Shown here: positions 44,011 through 55,633 of the stretch, in pieces
How the letters are laid out: the number at the start of each line of letters is the position of its first letter
Numbering within the stretch: the stretch's first letter is position 1
NCBI RefSeq assembly: GCF_030294985.1
Contig: NZ_AP024718.1
Coordinates: forward strand, 496,001-560,000
DNA: 64,000 nucleotides
Reading direction: 5' to 3'
Origin: Methylomarinovum tepidoasis
GTDB lineage: Bacteria > Pseudomonadota > Gammaproteobacteria > Methylococcales > Methylothermaceae
Notes under the pieces: generated by a model
The model's input: the letters and a program-made list of their open reading frames with translations, nothing else
The model's database searches: none
What the model was told of the DNA's origin: nothing
Position numbers and translations under genes: made by a program

Positions 44011-45504
44011 ATGGAAGTCCGTCTTTCAACCTATCGACTCGCCCGCTTGGCCACCGCTCTGGACATCGCGATCATCGGGCTGTTGTCGGTACTGGCGCCG
44101 CTTCTTTGGCGTCAAACCGGTCCTTTGTCCACCGTTCTTTTCACCCTGCTTTGTCTGGCCTCGCTGGCACGCGCGATGCTGACGCATCTGACCCTGCGAA
44201 GGCTCGAGTGGCAGGCCCATCACGATCCGGTCACCGGTCTGCCGAACCGGCGCCTCTTCTACCACCGGACCGGCCCGCTGCGCCAAGGGCGGCAGGCCGC
44301 CATCCTGTTGCTTCAGATCGACCGTTTCCGCCTGTTCCTCAGCAATCTGGGGCACTCGGCCTGCGATCGCCTGCTCAGGGCCGTCGCGAACCGTCTGGCG
44401 GCGGTGGTTCCGGAAAAGGACGCCCGTCTTTACCAGCTGGAAACCGATACCTTCGCGCTGGTTCTCCATGAAGGCGCCACCACCCAGACCGCCCGCCGCC
44501 TGATCGAGGCGCTCCACCGCCCCGTCCATGTCGATCACCGGGAATTCTGGGTTTCGGTCAGCATCGGCATCAGCCGTTATCCCGCTGACGGCCAAACCCT
44601 GCCCGCCCTGATACGGGCGGCGGAACTGGCGCTGCGCCAGGCCCAGCGCCGTGGCGGCGGCACCTGCTGTCGCTACCACCCGCAACTGGAACCCACGCTC
44701 GGCCAACCGCTGGCGCTGGAAGGCTATCTGCGGCACGCCATCGAATACGGTGAACTGGAACTGTACTTCCAGCCCCAGGTCCGTCTCGATGACGGCGGCC
44801 TCCTGGGGGCCGAAATCACCCTACGCTGGCATCATCCCCAACACGGGCTGCTGCCTCCGGAGCGGTTCATTCCCTTGGCCGAGGAAACCGGTCTCATCGG
44901 CCCGATCACCCAATGGCTGCTGGAACAGGCGCTGTGCCAACTGGAACGCTGGCGGGAAAACGAATTCGCCCATCTGCGCCTGGCGATCAACATTTCCGCC
45001 TACCAGTTCCATCAGCAGCGCCTGCCGGAACTGCTACAGGCCGCCCTAAAGCGCCATCCGGTCGATCCGGGAAAACTGGAGCTGGAAATCACCGAAACCG
45101 CCGCCATGTTCGACGTGGAGCACGCGACCCGCATCCTGCGGCAACTGAAGGACCTCGGCATCCGCCTTGCCCTTGACGACTTCGGCACCGGCTATTCGTC
45201 CCTGAACCACCTGCGCCGTTTTCCCCTCGACACCCTCAAGATCGACCAGAGTTTCGTCCGCCCCATGTCGGCAGATGCCGGCAGCAAGGCCATCGTCCAC
45301 GGGATCATCCAGCTGGGCCACAGCCTTGGGCTGACCACGCTGGCAGAGGGCATCGAAACCCGGAGCCAGTGGGAAAGCCTGCGCCGATCCGGCTGCGACG
45401 AGGGCCAGGGTTATCTGTTCGGCAGGCCGATGCCGCTGGCGCAGTTCGAAACCAGGCACCGCCAGGCGCGTAATACGGTCAAGCCCCGAACGCCAGCCCC
45501 ATGA
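44011..45504 (+). CDS. degenerate GGDEF-EAL protein
   Basis: A 497-residue protein with two N-terminal transmembrane helices ([16 protein letters not shown] and [16 protein letters not shown]), then a GGDEF domain and an EAL domain. The GGDEF motif is replaced by ETDTF (residues 144-148), so diguanylate cyclase activity is unlikely. The EAL domain begins with GAEITLRW (E268-I-T in place of E-A-L) but keeps the key residues: [40 protein letters not shown] and DEGQGYLFG. So it is probably a c-di-GMP phosphodiesterase or a c-di-GMP/GTP-responsive sensor. It ends 26 bases into the convergent fabI gene. The flagellar genes nearby fit motility control. Confidence 0.88.
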   Translation: MEVRLSTYRLARLATALDIAIIGLLSVLAPLLWRQTGPLSTVLFTLLCLASLARAMLTHLTLRRLEWQAHHDPVTGLPNRRLFYHRTGPLRQGRQAAILLLQIDRFRLFLSNLGHSACDRLLRAVANRLAAVVPEKDARLYQLETDTFALVLHEGATTQTARRLIEALHRPVHVDHREFWVSVSIGISRYPADGQTLPALIRAAELALRQAQRRGGGTCCRYHPQLEPTLGQPLALEGYLRHAIEYGELELYFQPQVRLDDGGLLGAEITLRWHHPQHGLLPPERFIPLAEETGLIGPITQWLLEQALCQLERWRENEFAHLRLAINISAYQFHQQRLPELLQAALKRHPVDPGKLELEITETAAMFDVEHATRILRQLKDLGIRLALDDFGTGYSSLNHLRRFPLDTLKIDQSFVRPMSADAGSKAIVHGIIQLGHSLGLTTLAEGIETRSQWESLRRSGCDEGQGYLFGRPMPLAQFETRHRQARNTVKPRTPAP

Positions 45505-46264
45505 TGTTGTAACCGGCATCGACGTACACCACCTCACCGGTGATCCCGGAGGCCAGATCGGAGCACAGGAAGGCGGCGGCGTTGCCGACCTCCTCGATGG
45601 TGACGTTGCGACGCAGCGGCGAGGCGTTTTCGGCCTTGCTGAGCATCTCCCGGAAATTGCTGATGCCGGAAGCCGCCAAGGTCCGGATGGGCCCTGCGGA
45701 GACGGCATTGACCCGCACCCCCTGCGGCCCCAGGGAGGCGGCCATGTAGCGTACGTTCGCCTCCAGGCTGGCCTTGGCGACCCCCATGACGTTGTAATTG
45801 GGAATCACCCGTTCGGCCCCCAGGTAGCTCAGGGTCAGCAGCGCGCCGCCGGAACGCAGCATGGCGCGGCCGGCCTTGGCCAGGGCGGCGAAGCTGTAGG
45901 AACTGATGTCGTGGGCGATGCCAAAGGCCTCCCGGTCCACCGATTCCAGGTAATCCCCCTCCAGCGCGCGGCGCGGAGCAAAGGCCACCGAATGGACGAT
46001 GATGTCGAGACCGTCCTTCCAGTGGGGCTTGAGATACTCGAACACCCCCTGAATCTGCTCGTCGCTGCTCACGTCACAGGCGACGGTGAGATCGGAACCG
46101 CATTCCCGCGCCAGCTTCTCCACCCGATCCTTGAGCTTGTCGTTCTGATAGGTGAAGGCCAGCTCCGCCCCCTCCCGGCGCATGGCTTGAGCGATGCCCC
46201 AGGCGATGGAACGGTTGCTGGCCAATCCTACGATCAACGCACGCTTGCCTTGCAAAAAACCCAT
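45479..46264 (-). CDS. fabI: enoyl-ACP reductase (NADH)
   Basis: A 261-residue short-chain dehydrogenase/reductase. [20 protein letters not shown] is the FabI-type cofactor-binding loop, and the catalytic Tyr-Lys pair is in [20 protein letters not shown] with Y-x6-K spacing. It reduces trans-2-enoyl-ACP in the last step of fatty-acid elongation. The SD GGAGGA is 5-10 bases before ATG 46264, so the longer frame is not used. Length normal. Confidence 0.97.
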   Translation of the reverse strand: MGFLQGKRALIVGLASNRSIAWGIAQAMRREGAELAFTYQNDKLKDRVEKLARECGSDLTVACDVSSDEQIQGVFEYLKPHWKDGLDIIVHSVAFAPRRALEGDYLESVDREAFGIAHDISSYSFAALAKAGRAMLRSGGALLTLSYLGAERVIPNYNVMGVAKASLEANVRYMAASLGPQGVRVNAVSAGPIRTLAASGISNFREMLSKAENASPLRRNVTIEEVGNAAAFLCSDLASGITGEVVYVDAGYNIMGLAFGA

Positions 46265-46307
46265 GTGATTCCTCCGGTTTTTAGTTGTCGGTCCCCAAAC
46301 CAGACTA

Positions 46308-47246
46308 TTATCTTGTACCCGAGGAACCGATGCCAGCATGGCAAAGTTCGAACCACAGCGGCAGGGTCAGCATCGCCAGCACCGTCGTCGTCGTGACCAG
46401 AACGGCGTAAAGGCGGCTGTCGAGGCCGAAACGGTCGCACAATACCACCCCGAACAACATGCTCGGCATCCCTGCCTCCAGCACTAGAGCCACCGCCTTT
46501 TCGCCCCCGAAACCCAACGCGCGCACCAGGAACGCGGCGATCAGCGGCATCAGCAACAACCGCAAGCCGATCACCCCGAGGGCCAAAGGCAACAGCTGCC
46601 GTCCCAGCCCCCGCCAGCGCAGCGCCAGTCCCAGGGACAACAGCATCAGGGGCGTCACACCGCGGGCCAGCAGATCGAAAAAGCCCAGCCACCAGGCCGG
46701 CCACTGCCAGCCGCTGAGGTTGACGCCGATGGCCACCGCCGCCGCCCACAGCGAAGGCACCCGCAGCAGGGTCGCCATGTGGTTCCCGCCGCCCTGCCCG
46801 CCCAAAGACTGGGCCACGAGCACGCCCACGGTCATGACCAGGGGCGTGAAGGCGAACAGATCCAGCTGAATGACCAGCTGACCTGCCCAGTCGCCGAAGG
46901 TTTCCAACAGGACGGGCAACCCCAGAAAGGTGACGTTGGGGAAACTGACCGCCAACCAAACCGCTCCCGCCTGCCGCCGTTCGGTTTTCCTCCCATACAG
47001 CCACAACGCTCCCAGCAGTCCACCCGTTCCCATGACCGCAAGGCCGAACAGGGAGATCCGCAGGCTCTCCCAACCCAGGGGCGCCCGGCTCATGAGCTTG
47101 AGGATGAGCGCAGGCAGAAACAGATAATAGACGACCGCCGTCAGCACCCGCCGGGTCTGGTCGCCATCCACTCCCCCGGGGCGCAGCCGCCGCCAGGCCG
47201 CACCACAGAGGATCAACAGGAACATCTGCCCCAGGACCGTCAGCAT
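46308..47246 (-). CDS. AEC-family transporter
   Basis: A 312-residue membrane protein with about ten helices in a 5+5 layout, matching auxin efflux carrier (AEC) permeases: the start [20 protein letters not shown], then [10 protein letters not shown] with the Pro-rich break of helix 1, and [20 protein letters not shown], a conserved N-x-x-F/Y-x-G-x-P motif, in the middle. Members export organic acids or other small anions; substrate unknown. It lies upstream of fabI on the same strand and is divergent from pyrF. Confidence 0.82.
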   Translation of the reverse strand: MLTVLGQMFLLILCGAAWRRLRPGGVDGDQTRRVLTAVVYYLFLPALILKLMSRAPLGWESLRISLFGLAVMGTGGLLGALWLYGRKTERRQAGAVWLAVSFPNVTFLGLPVLLETFGDWAGQLVIQLDLFAFTPLVMTVGVLVAQSLGGQGGGNHMATLLRVPSLWAAAVAIGVNLSGWQWPAWWLGFFDLLARGVTPLMLLSLGLALRWRGLGRQLLPLALGVIGLRLLLMPLIAAFLVRALGFGGEKAVALVLEAGMPSMLFGVVLCDRFGLDSRLYAVLVTTTTVLAMLTLPLWFELCHAGIGSSGTR

Positions 47247-47300
47247 GGGTGTTTTTCCGGTATCATGAGTGCCTCTTTAAAGCCAACGACCGAACGAACG

Positions 47301-48014
47301 ATGCCCTGCAAACCGATCCCCCCCCAGGACCGCCTCATCGTCGCCCTCGATCTGCCCGACCACGCCCAGGCCCGCGAACTGGTCGAGCGCCTGGGCGGGA
47401 CGGCCACATTCTATAAGATCGGCCTGGAACTGTTCATGGCCGGCGATTACTTCGCCCTGATCGACTGGCTCACCGCCCGGGGCAAGAAGGTGTTCGCCGA
47501 TCTCAAGTTCTACGACATTCCCGCAACGGTGGAACGGGCGGTGCGGGCCTTGAGCCGCACGCCGGTGACCTTCGCCACCGTTCATGGCGACCCTGCCATC
47601 ATGGCCGCCGCCGCCCGCGGCAAAGGCGCAACGCTCAAGATCCTGGCCGTGACCGTCTTGACCAGCCTGGACGAAGCTGCGCTCAAGGCGATGGGATACG
47701 CCTCGGACCTCGAAACCCTGGTGCGCCGGCGCGCCCGCCAGGCCGTGGACGCGGGCCTCGACGGGGTGATCGCTTCCGGCCGGGAAGCGCAGCTGCTCCG
47801 CCGGGAATTGGGAGACGATCCCCTGATCGTCACCCCGGGCGTGCGCCCGCAGGGATCGCCGGCCGGCGATCAGAAACGGGTCGTCACCGTGGAGGAAGCC
47901 TTCGCCAACGGCGCCGATTACATCGTCGTCGGCCGCCCCATCCGCGACGCTCACGATCCCAAAGCGGCCGCCGAGGCCATCCAGCAGCAGATCGCCACCC
48001 TGTTCCAGAATTAA
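47301..48014 (+). CDS. pyrF: orotidine 5'-phosphate decarboxylase
   Basis: A 237-residue TIM-barrel enzyme with DRLIVALDLPD at the N-terminus, the catalytic block ADLKFYDIPATVERAV (D-x-K-x-x-D) and TPGVRPQG at the phosphate site, then DYIVVGRPIRDA. It makes UMP from OMP, the last step of de novo pyrimidine synthesis. ATG 47301 gives the usual N-terminus; ATG 47265 adds 12 residues. It is followed by a hairpin whose A-tract faces pyrF, so the terminator best serves the opposite TonB gene. Confidence 0.96.
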   Translation: MPCKPIPPQDRLIVALDLPDHAQARELVERLGGTATFYKIGLELFMAGDYFALIDWLTARGKKVFADLKFYDIPATVERAVRALSRTPVTFATVHGDPAIMAAAARGKGATLKILAVTVLTSLDEAALKAMGYASDLETLVRRRARQAVDAGLDGVIASGREAQLLRRELGDDPLIVTPGVRPQGSPAGDQKRVVTVEEAFANGADYIVVGRPIRDAHDPKAAAEAIQQQIATLFQN

Positions 48015-48038
48015 AAAAGGCCCGCCGGAAGGCGGGCC
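48012..48038 (-). terminator. terminator of the TonB receptor gene
   Basis: GGCCCGCC-GGAA-GGCGGGCC; on the minus strand it is followed by TTTTTTAA. It lies 26 bases after the stop of the receptor gene. Confidence 0.88.
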
Positions 48039-48063
48039 AGACCGAGAGGATGACCGGCCGGAA

Positions 48064-50241
48064 TCAGAAGGTGTAGTTGAGGGTCACGTAGTAATTGCGC
48101 CCCGGGTTGGGCACCCGGTTGCCGACGCCGATGCGGCTTTCGCGCACCCGGTTGATGCCGTTGACGTGATCGGCGTACTTGTTGTCGAAGACGTTGTCCA
48201 CCCCGAAGGCCAGCTTCAGCCCCTGCACGTACCGGTAGGAAGGCTGGTACTGCAGCCGCAGGTTGACCACGCTCCAGTCGGAAGTCTTGCGTTCGTTGTT
48301 GTAGCGGGCCACCTTGTCCTGACGCAGGGCCCCTACGTATTCCCCGGAGAAGGCGAAATCCCAGATGGAATAGGTCAGGCGCACCCGGCCGTTGAGGGGG
48401 GCGATGCGGTAGAGGTTGTCATCCTTCCCGCTGAGCTTCTCCCCCCGGGTGTAGGTCATCAGACCGTCCACCCGCCAGTGATCGCCGACAGCAAAACCGC
48501 CCTGCATGTCCACCCCGTAGAGCTGGGCATCGATGTTGCTCCAGCGCAAGGCGCAATTGGTCGTGTTGCCGCCGGGATTGTTGGGACAGCCGTTGGGCAG
48601 CACCATGTTGAGGAACATGTTCCACTGCATCGCCGTCAGGCCGAGATCGGCGGGATTGACCGCCTGCCCCTGGATGTAGTCGTTGACGTAGCGGTAGAAC
48701 GCCCGCGGCTCGAAATAGACGTTCTGCAACACTCCGAGAGTGGGCAGATTAAGGTCGAAACCGGCCACGGCCTCGTAGGATTTTTCGCTGTCGAGGCCGA
48801 TGTTGCCCACATAGACCCGGCCGTCCGCCAGCCCGCCGGTGGATTCCAGCGGCAGCCAGGTGTAGCGCTGCTGATAGGTGGGGGCGTGGGTCTTGCGCGC
48901 CAGCCCCAGAGCCAGGTTGAGGTTGTCGTTGAGACGATAGTTGAAATCCAGGGCGATATCGACATCGTGCTGGTCCTGACGCCGGTCGGCGGCGTTGAAA
49001 CGGTCACGCAAAATCGCCCCTGCCCCCGTTCCTGCCGGCGTACCGTCCACCTTGCCGGCGTCCATGTAAGTATAGCGGTAGCGGACCCCGGCGTTGACCG
49101 TCAACCGCTCCAACGGTTCGCCGCGCCATTCGGCATAGGCGCCGTAGCGGTTGCGGTTGACGTCGTTGTAAAGATTGACGAAAAAGGCGGCGTCGTTGGG
49201 ATTGGTGACCTTGGCATTGTGGGTCGCCAGATCCCCGTCCACGCCCACCTCAAGCTCCCCGCCGCCGATGTCCGACCACACCAGCGCCGCCTTGTAGCCG
49301 GCGGCCACCACGTCGGTGTTGTTCTGGCGCCAGCGCGCCGGATCGGATGGGGCGTTGCGCATGTGGTAGTTGGTCATTTCGTGGTCGGCGTCCTGGAAGA
49401 ACATCGCCGTCTTCAGCTTGACCGTGTCGCTGAGCCGCCAGGCGTAGTCGGCGTTGACGGTATCGGTGCGAATCCAGCGGATGTCCATGGGCAGCGAGGG
49501 CGTGCCGGCACTACCGGTGAACTTATGATTGTAGGCGGCCCCGAACTCGTGACCGTCGCGCCGGAACCCGAAACCGGCCTGGTAGGTCTGGCGGTCGTAG
49601 CTGGTGTACTTGACGTTGCGGTTGTCTTTGTAGCGGTAGTTGTCCCCGTCCTCGTGGGAGGCGGAAAAGTGGAAACGGTAGTTCTGGTTGGCCACTCCCG
49701 CCATGCCGCCGCCGTAAAGCCCGTTGTTGACCTGGCTCCAGCCGAAGGTGCCGAACAGCTGCGGCTTCCATGCCTTCGAATCGGTGAACTCGGCCCGGCG
49801 GCTTTCGGCGACCACCGCCCCACCCATGGTTTCCAATCCCACCGAAACCGGCGTCACGCCCCGGTAAACCTTGATGGAGCGGATCAGCGCCGAAGGGATG
49901 GCGCTCATGCGCGAGTCCATGGAATTGGGACCGGCGTTCTTCAGGGCCATGCCGTCGACGTTGACGGCGACCCGGTCACCATACAGGCCACGGAACTGGG
50001 CGATGCCGGTCAGGGGACCGTTGCGGTTGACGTTGCCGCCGGGAACCCGCTTGAGCAGATCGGCGGCGTCCAGGGTGCCTACGGTGCCAGGCTGCAGCGC
50101 TGTCGTCCCCGGCTCCATGGTTTCCCCTTCCACCACCAGGGTGGGCAGCTCTTCATATTCCGCCAGGGCCGGCTGGCACTGCAGGAGAACGGCCGCCGCG
50201 ATCGCCGAGAGAGAGAATTTCTGATCGTATGTCGTTCTCAT
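48064..50241 (-). CDS. TonB-dependent receptor
   Basis: A 725-residue outer-membrane protein with a signal peptide (SLSAIAAAVLLQCQPALA), a plug domain (ADLLKRVPGGNVNRNGPLTG, then GLYGDRVAVNVDGMALKNAG and SIKVYRGVTPVSVGLETMGG) and a long beta-barrel ending in NYYVTLNYTF. The plug motif is like receptors of the copper/nickel OprC-NosA side, but the ligand is not certain. I chose ATG 50241 for the proper signal peptide; the upstream frame is intergenic. A moderate SD GGAG lies about 12 bases upstream. It is divergent from the TauE/sigma-54 ORF, with shared operator-like repeats between. Confidence 0.9.
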   Translation of the reverse strand: MRTTYDQKFSLSAIAAAVLLQCQPALAEYEELPTLVVEGETMEPGTTALQPGTVGTLDAADLLKRVPGGNVNRNGPLTGIAQFRGLYGDRVAVNVDGMALKNAGPNSMDSRMSAIPSALIRSIKVYRGVTPVSVGLETMGGAVVAESRRAEFTDSKAWKPQLFGTFGWSQVNNGLYGGGMAGVANQNYRFHFSASHEDGDNYRYKDNRNVKYTSYDRQTYQAGFGFRRDGHEFGAAYNHKFTGSAGTPSLPMDIRWIRTDTVNADYAWRLSDTVKLKTAMFFQDADHEMTNYHMRNAPSDPARWRQNNTDVVAAGYKAALVWSDIGGGELEVGVDGDLATHNAKVTNPNDAAFFVNLYNDVNRNRYGAYAEWRGEPLERLTVNAGVRYRYTYMDAGKVDGTPAGTGAGAILRDRFNAADRRQDQHDVDIALDFNYRLNDNLNLALGLARKTHAPTYQQRYTWLPLESTGGLADGRVYVGNIGLDSEKSYEAVAGFDLNLPTLGVLQNVYFEPRAFYRYVNDYIQGQAVNPADLGLTAMQWNMFLNMVLPNGCPNNPGGNTTNCALRWSNIDAQLYGVDMQGGFAVGDHWRVDGLMTYTRGEKLSGKDDNLYRIAPLNGRVRLTYSIWDFAFSGEYVGALRQDKVARYNNERKTSDWSVVNLRLQYQPSYRYVQGLKLAFGVDNVFDNKYADHVNGINRVRESRIGVGNRVPNPGRNYYVTLNYTF

Positions 50242-50298
50242 CGAGATTTTCTCCAGAAAATAATCCATCCAACCTAAAGGATTTAGCAAACATAATGC

Positions 50299-50443
50299 CA
50301 TATGACATACCATCATGATTGGAAAAGGTTTTCGACCCGCGAGGCCATCCCCAGGACGCCAAGAAATGTGTGATATGCCACAGTCCATGTGGCATATCAC
50401 ACACCAGCCGCAGCCCCCCATGTTCCGCCGCAGTTGTGATATG
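50299..50443. promoter_or_regulatory. operator-like repeats between TonB receptor and TauE-sigma54 gene
   Basis: Four copies of the 9-bp motif TGTGATATG (or its complement CATATCACA): 50299-50307 (1 mismatch, CATATGACA), 50369-50377, 50393-50401 and 50435-50443. Two of them sit in a perfect inverted repeat with 16-bp arms (TGTGTGATATGCCACA / TGTGGCATATCACACA, 5-base centre) at 50367-50403. The last overlaps the region just before ATG 50453. This suggests binding of one dimeric regulator and control in both directions. Confidence 0.7.
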
Positions 50444-50452
50444 TTTGCCCCC

Positions 50453-52141
<1,689 letters not shown>

Positions 52142-52164
52142 AGGCCGACGCAGCACGTAAGCAG

Positions 52165-52190
52165 AAGGGCGGGAAAATCCCGCCCTTCTT
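52165..52190. terminator. bidirectional terminator
   Basis: A perfect 10-bp stem AAGGGCGGGA / TCCCGCCCTT with AAA loop, followed by CTTCATTT on the plus strand; between the convergent sigma-54 activator and argG genes. On the minus strand the tail is TTCTGCTT. Confidence 0.8.
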
Positions 52191-52200
52191 CATTTGAAGT

Positions 52201-53421
52201 TCAGAACTTGAGCTGGCCCTTGCGCGCCGCGATCCGAAGCCGCAGAGCGTTGAGCTTGATGAAGCCTTCGGCATCCTTCTGATCGTAAGCGCCGGCGTCG
52301 TCCTCGAAGGTGGCGATGGTGGGATCGAAGAGGCTGTTTTCCGACTTGCGCCCGACCACGGTGACGTTGCCCTTGTATAGCTTGAGCCGGACCACGCCGT
52401 TGACGCCGGCCTGAGAGGCGTCGATCATCTCCTGCAGCATCTTGCGCTCCGGGCTCCACCAGTAACCGTTGTAGATCAACGTGGCGTAGCGGGGCATCAA
52501 CTCGTCCTTGAGATGGGCCACCTCCCGGTCCAGAGTGATCGACTCGATGGCCCGGTGGGCCTTGAGCAGGATCGTCCCGCCAGGGGTTTCGTAGCAACCC
52601 CGCGATTTCATCCCCACATAGCGGTTTTCCACCAGATCGAGGCGGCCGACGCCGTGCTCGGAACCAATACGGTTGAGCTGCTCCAACAACCGAGCTGGAG
52701 ACAAAGGCTGGCCGTCGATGGCGACCGCATCGCCGCGCTCGAAGGTCAATTCCAGATAGCGCGGCCGGTCCGGCGCCTTCTCCGGCGCCACCGTCCAGCG
52801 CCACATGTCTTCCTCCGGCTCGGCCCAGGGATCTTCGAGAATGCCGCCTTCGTAGGAAATGTGCAGCAGGTTAGCGTCCATCGAATAAGGGGAAGCCTTG
52901 CCCCGTTTCATTTCCACCGGAATGCCGTGGGCCTCGGCATAGGCCAACAGCTTTTCCCGGGAGTTGAGGTCCCATTCACGCCAGGGGGCGATGATCTTGA
53001 TGTCCGGTTTCAGCGCGTAGGCGCCCAGTTCGAAGCGGACCTGATCGTTGCCCTTGCCGGTGGCACCGTGGGAGACGGCATCGGCACCGGTTTCTTCGGC
53101 GATTTCGATCAGGCGCTTGGCGATCAAAGGGCGGGCGATGGAGGTGCCGAGCAGGTATTCCCCTTCGTAGGTGGTGTTGGCGCGGAACATGGGGAAGACG
53201 AAATCGCGCACGAACTCCTCGCGCAGATCGTCGATGTAAATCTCCTTCACTCCCAGCGCCTTGGCCTTCTCCCGCGCCGGTTCCAGTTCCTCGCCCTGAC
53301 CGATATCGGCAGTGAAGGTCACCACCTCGCAACCGTAGGTTTCCTGCAGCCACTTGAGGATGACCGAGGTATCCAGACCGCCGGAATAGGCCAGCACGAC
53401 TTTGTTGATGGACGTCGACAT
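52201..53421 (-). CDS. argG: argininosuccinate synthase
   Basis: A 406-residue enzyme. [16 protein letters not shown] is the N-type ATP pyrophosphatase loop at residues ~10-25, and [19 protein letters not shown] and [17 protein letters not shown] are further conserved blocks (citrulline/aspartate site). It makes argininosuccinate from citrulline and aspartate in arginine synthesis. A TATAAT-like -10 is found upstream at 53455-53460 and an AGGAG SD. Length normal. Confidence 0.97.
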   Translation of the reverse strand: MSTSINKVVLAYSGGLDTSVILKWLQETYGCEVVTFTADIGQGEELEPAREKAKALGVKEIYIDDLREEFVRDFVFPMFRANTTYEGEYLLGTSIARPLIAKRLIEIAEETGADAVSHGATGKGNDQVRFELGAYALKPDIKIIAPWREWDLNSREKLLAYAEAHGIPVEMKRGKASPYSMDANLLHISYEGGILEDPWAEPEEDMWRWTVAPEKAPDRPRYLELTFERGDAVAIDGQPLSPARLLEQLNRIGSEHGVGRLDLVENRYVGMKSRGCYETPGGTILLKAHRAIESITLDREVAHLKDELMPRYATLIYNGYWWSPERKMLQEMIDASQAGVNGVVRLKLYKGNVTVVGRKSENSLFDPTIATFEDDAGAYDQKDAEGFIKLNALRLRIAARKGQLKF

Positions 53422-53454
53422 GGATCGCTTTGCTCCTGCTTGAGAAACCTTCGC

Positions 53455-53460
53455 ATTATA
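53455..53460 (-). promoter_or_regulatory. argG: candidate argG -10 box
   Basis: TATAAT on the minus strand, 34-39 bases before the argG ATG. No good -35 at 16-18 bp, so the promoter may rely on an activator. Confidence 0.4.
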
Positions 53461-53514
53461 CCGGAAACGACACGACCGCCCGAAGGCGGCCGTAATCCGT
53501 CACGCCCGAGACGG

Positions 53515-53766
53515 TCAGGCCAAGCGTTCGCGCAGGCGCTGATAGGCGTTGCGCAGTTCCTCGCCGACGATCTTGAGCTTCTCGACCGTCTCCTCCGCCA
53601 CTTCCTTGGTTTCGTCAAGGATTTCCTCGACCTTGGGACGGAACTGCTCCCATTTCTTCTCGGCCTCCTCCCATTCCTCCTGAAGCTCCATCTTGGCCAG
53701 GTGCATCTTGACCTTCAGTTCGTCGCGTTCCTGTTCCAGTTTTTCGAGCAGTGTTTTCAATTCCAT
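53515..53766 (-). CDS. small coiled-coil protein
   Basis: An 83-residue, highly charged coiled-coil protein (LLEKLEQERDELKVKMHLAK, MELQEEWEEAEKKWEQF, VEEILDETKEVAEETVEKLK). No signal or membrane segment. I chose ATG 53766, preceded by GGGGGAG. It stands 80 bases downstream of fliK, on the same strand, before argG. The function is unknown; the context makes a flagellar or structural accessory role possible, but it may be unrelated. Confidence 0.65.
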   Translation of the reverse strand: MELKTLLEKLEQERDELKVKMHLAKMELQEEWEEAEKKWEQFRPKVEEILDETKEVAEETVEKLKIVGEELRNAYQRLRERLA

Positions 53767-53846
53767 GGGACTCCCCCGTGAGGTTGGATTCACCGGAATA
53801 GATGGGGACAGTGGAGCGGGAAATCAAGTCGAAGGACGCATTCCCT

Positions 53847-55133
53847 TCAGGCATAGAGACTGACGAGCCGGTTTCCCATCGCCTTCGGGGCATCCTCATT
53901 CGCCTGAAGCGATTCCTCACCGCTGCCCATCGCCGTCAATGCCTCAGAACGGCGGTCATGGTGCCGGGAGGTATCCTGTTGCGCCGGTGACTGCTCCTGC
54001 CCCTGCCAGGCATCGGCGCTGACTTCTACCTGGCCCAAGGTCATCTGTTGGGCAGCCAACGCTTCCCGCAGGCGCGGCAATGCCGCCTCGATGGCCTCGC
54101 GGACGACGGCATGTTGGGCGTTGAACTGAATGTGGGTCTGATCGTCCTGAATCTGAATCCGGACCTCCACCGGCCCCAGATGCCGGGGATGAACCCGTAG
54201 TTCGGCAACCTGCAGCGAGCGGTCCGCCATCCATACCAGACGTTCGCCCAGCTCGTCGCCCCATCCCGGATGGCCCACCGGGCGATCGACGACGATATCG
54301 GCCGGCGGGGCGAATGCCTGTCCGCCCGGCAGCGGGGAACGTGGTATCTGTCCCTCCAGCGGCAACCGGAAAGGCATCGTCCCGCCCTCCATATCCGACT
54401 GCCCGGGCGGCGCCACGGAAGGCTGGCTGTCATCGCCCATAGCGCTGTGTTCCACTTCCCTTCCGGCAGGCTCCATAGTGACGGTCAGCGACGACACTTG
54501 GTTCATTCTGACCGGGGCTTCGGGTTCGGATCGAGCATCCTCCCCGGAAGACAGCGGCATCGGCATCGCCGCGGCAACCTCCGGAACAGGACTCCGGCTC
54601 GTGGCGTCTTCACTTTCCACATCGACGGTCGCCGTTTCCCTCTCCTCAGACTCGAAAGCGACGAACCGCACCGCCTCCAGCCCGTCGTCCCGGACCGCCT
54701 CGAGCGGCAGGGGAATCGAATCCGCAACGGTATCGCTCAGGACGTCACCGTCCTGGTTTTCATCTGTATCCTTGTCCGAGAACCATTCGCCAAGCGTCCT
54801 CTCTCCTGGCACTGTCACCTCGGCAGGTGTTTGCGCCTGCGGTATCAGCGCTTCCAGATAATGCCGCAGCGCATCGAGCTGGGCGAGAAAATCCGGCTGT
54901 TGCAGTTCTTCGGCGGGAACTCCAAAATCCTGCAACCACGATTGCAGATTCGGATTGTCCAGCCCCGGCTGGCCTTCCTGCACCGATGCCACGATCTCTT
55001 CAAGATGGTCCAGCAGCAATTGCCGGAACCCGTCCGCCGGCGTCTCCTGTCCCCCGGCTGCAAGGCCACCTGTCTCCGGCATCAGGCCGGAAACCAGGGA
55101 AGCCAGCAGACCGCTTGCGTCAAGCTGTAGCAT
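53847..55133 (-). CDS. fliK: flagellar hook-length control protein
   Basis: A 428-residue protein with the C-terminal Flg_hook domain: VAELRVHPRHLGPVEVRIQI, then THIQFNAQHAVVREAIEAAL and LPRLREALAAQQMTL. The N-terminal ~270 residues are low-complexity, rich in Glu/Pro/Asp, as usual for the FliK ruler. It is exported by the flagellar T3SS and switches substrate specificity when the hook reaches its length. It follows fliJ in the operon (53-base gap), as in Pseudomonas. Confidence 0.9.
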   Translation of the reverse strand: MLQLDASGLLASLVSGLMPETGGLAAGGQETPADGFRQLLLDHLEEIVASVQEGQPGLDNPNLQSWLQDFGVPAEELQQPDFLAQLDALRHYLEALIPQAQTPAEVTVPGERTLGEWFSDKDTDENQDGDVLSDTVADSIPLPLEAVRDDGLEAVRFVAFESEERETATVDVESEDATSRSPVPEVAAAMPMPLSSGEDARSEPEAPVRMNQVSSLTVTMEPAGREVEHSAMGDDSQPSVAPPGQSDMEGGTMPFRLPLEGQIPRSPLPGGQAFAPPADIVVDRPVGHPGWGDELGERLVWMADRSLQVAELRVHPRHLGPVEVRIQIQDDQTHIQFNAQHAVVREAIEAALPRLREALAAQQMTLGQVEVSADAWQGQEQSPAQQDTSRHHDRRSEALTAMGSGEESLQANEDAPKAMGNRLVSLYA

Positions 55134-55186
55134 GGGAGCCTCTCGTCGAAAACACTGTCACTCAAAATCAAGCAACATATGCGCCA

Positions 55187-55633
55187 TCACCATTTCGGCT
55201 TCGGTTTGCGAAACCGGCTGGCGCTCCGGTCATCCAGCTCGTTCTGCAACCGTCGCTCCAGCGCGTGGATTTCCTGGCGTTCGAGTTTGTGCTGAAACTT
55301 CTCGACGCCCCGATGGCGGCAATGGACCTGACGCCAGCTGCGTTCCAGTTCGGCATGCCGTTGCCGCAGGCGGACCAGTTTTTCCTCCTGTTCCTGAATC
55401 GCACGCCCGAGATTGGCCAGGAAGGCGCGGTACTCGTGCAACAGCGCCCCTCGCACGGCGCCTCCCTGCCGGGGCAGCTCGCCGCTGTACTGGCGCCGGA
55501 ACTGCTGCAATGCCTCCAGCTGGGCCTGGGCCTGGCGCAATTCCTCGGCGGCCCGATTCATGGCCTTGGCCACTTCGTCCTCCTGACGGCGGATGAATTC
55601 CTTGACCGGTTGCAGGCGGTGGCTACGGTTCAT
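55187..55633 (-). CDS. fliJ: flagellar export chaperone FliJ
   Basis: A 148-residue helical, charged protein ([20 protein letters not shown], then [13 protein letters not shown] and [15 protein letters not shown]). It is the usual length for FliJ and lies directly after fliI with a 4-base overlap. FliJ links the FliI ATPase hexamer to the export gate FlhA and escorts substrates. Sequence conservation in the family is low, so the call depends mainly on position and coiled-coil shape. Confidence 0.88.
   Translation of the reverse strand: MNRSHRLQPVKEFIRRQEDEVAKAMNRAAEELRQAQAQLEALQQFRRQYSGELPRQGGAVRGALLHEYRAFLANLGRAIQEQEEKLVRLRQRHAELERSWRQVHCRHRGVEKFQHKLERQEIHALERRLQNELDDRSASRFRKPKPKW

Noticed and set aside
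50367-50403. A CRP or NikR site
   Set aside because: Half sites share TGTGA with CRP, but the core spacing and length differ; no direct evidence for either protein.
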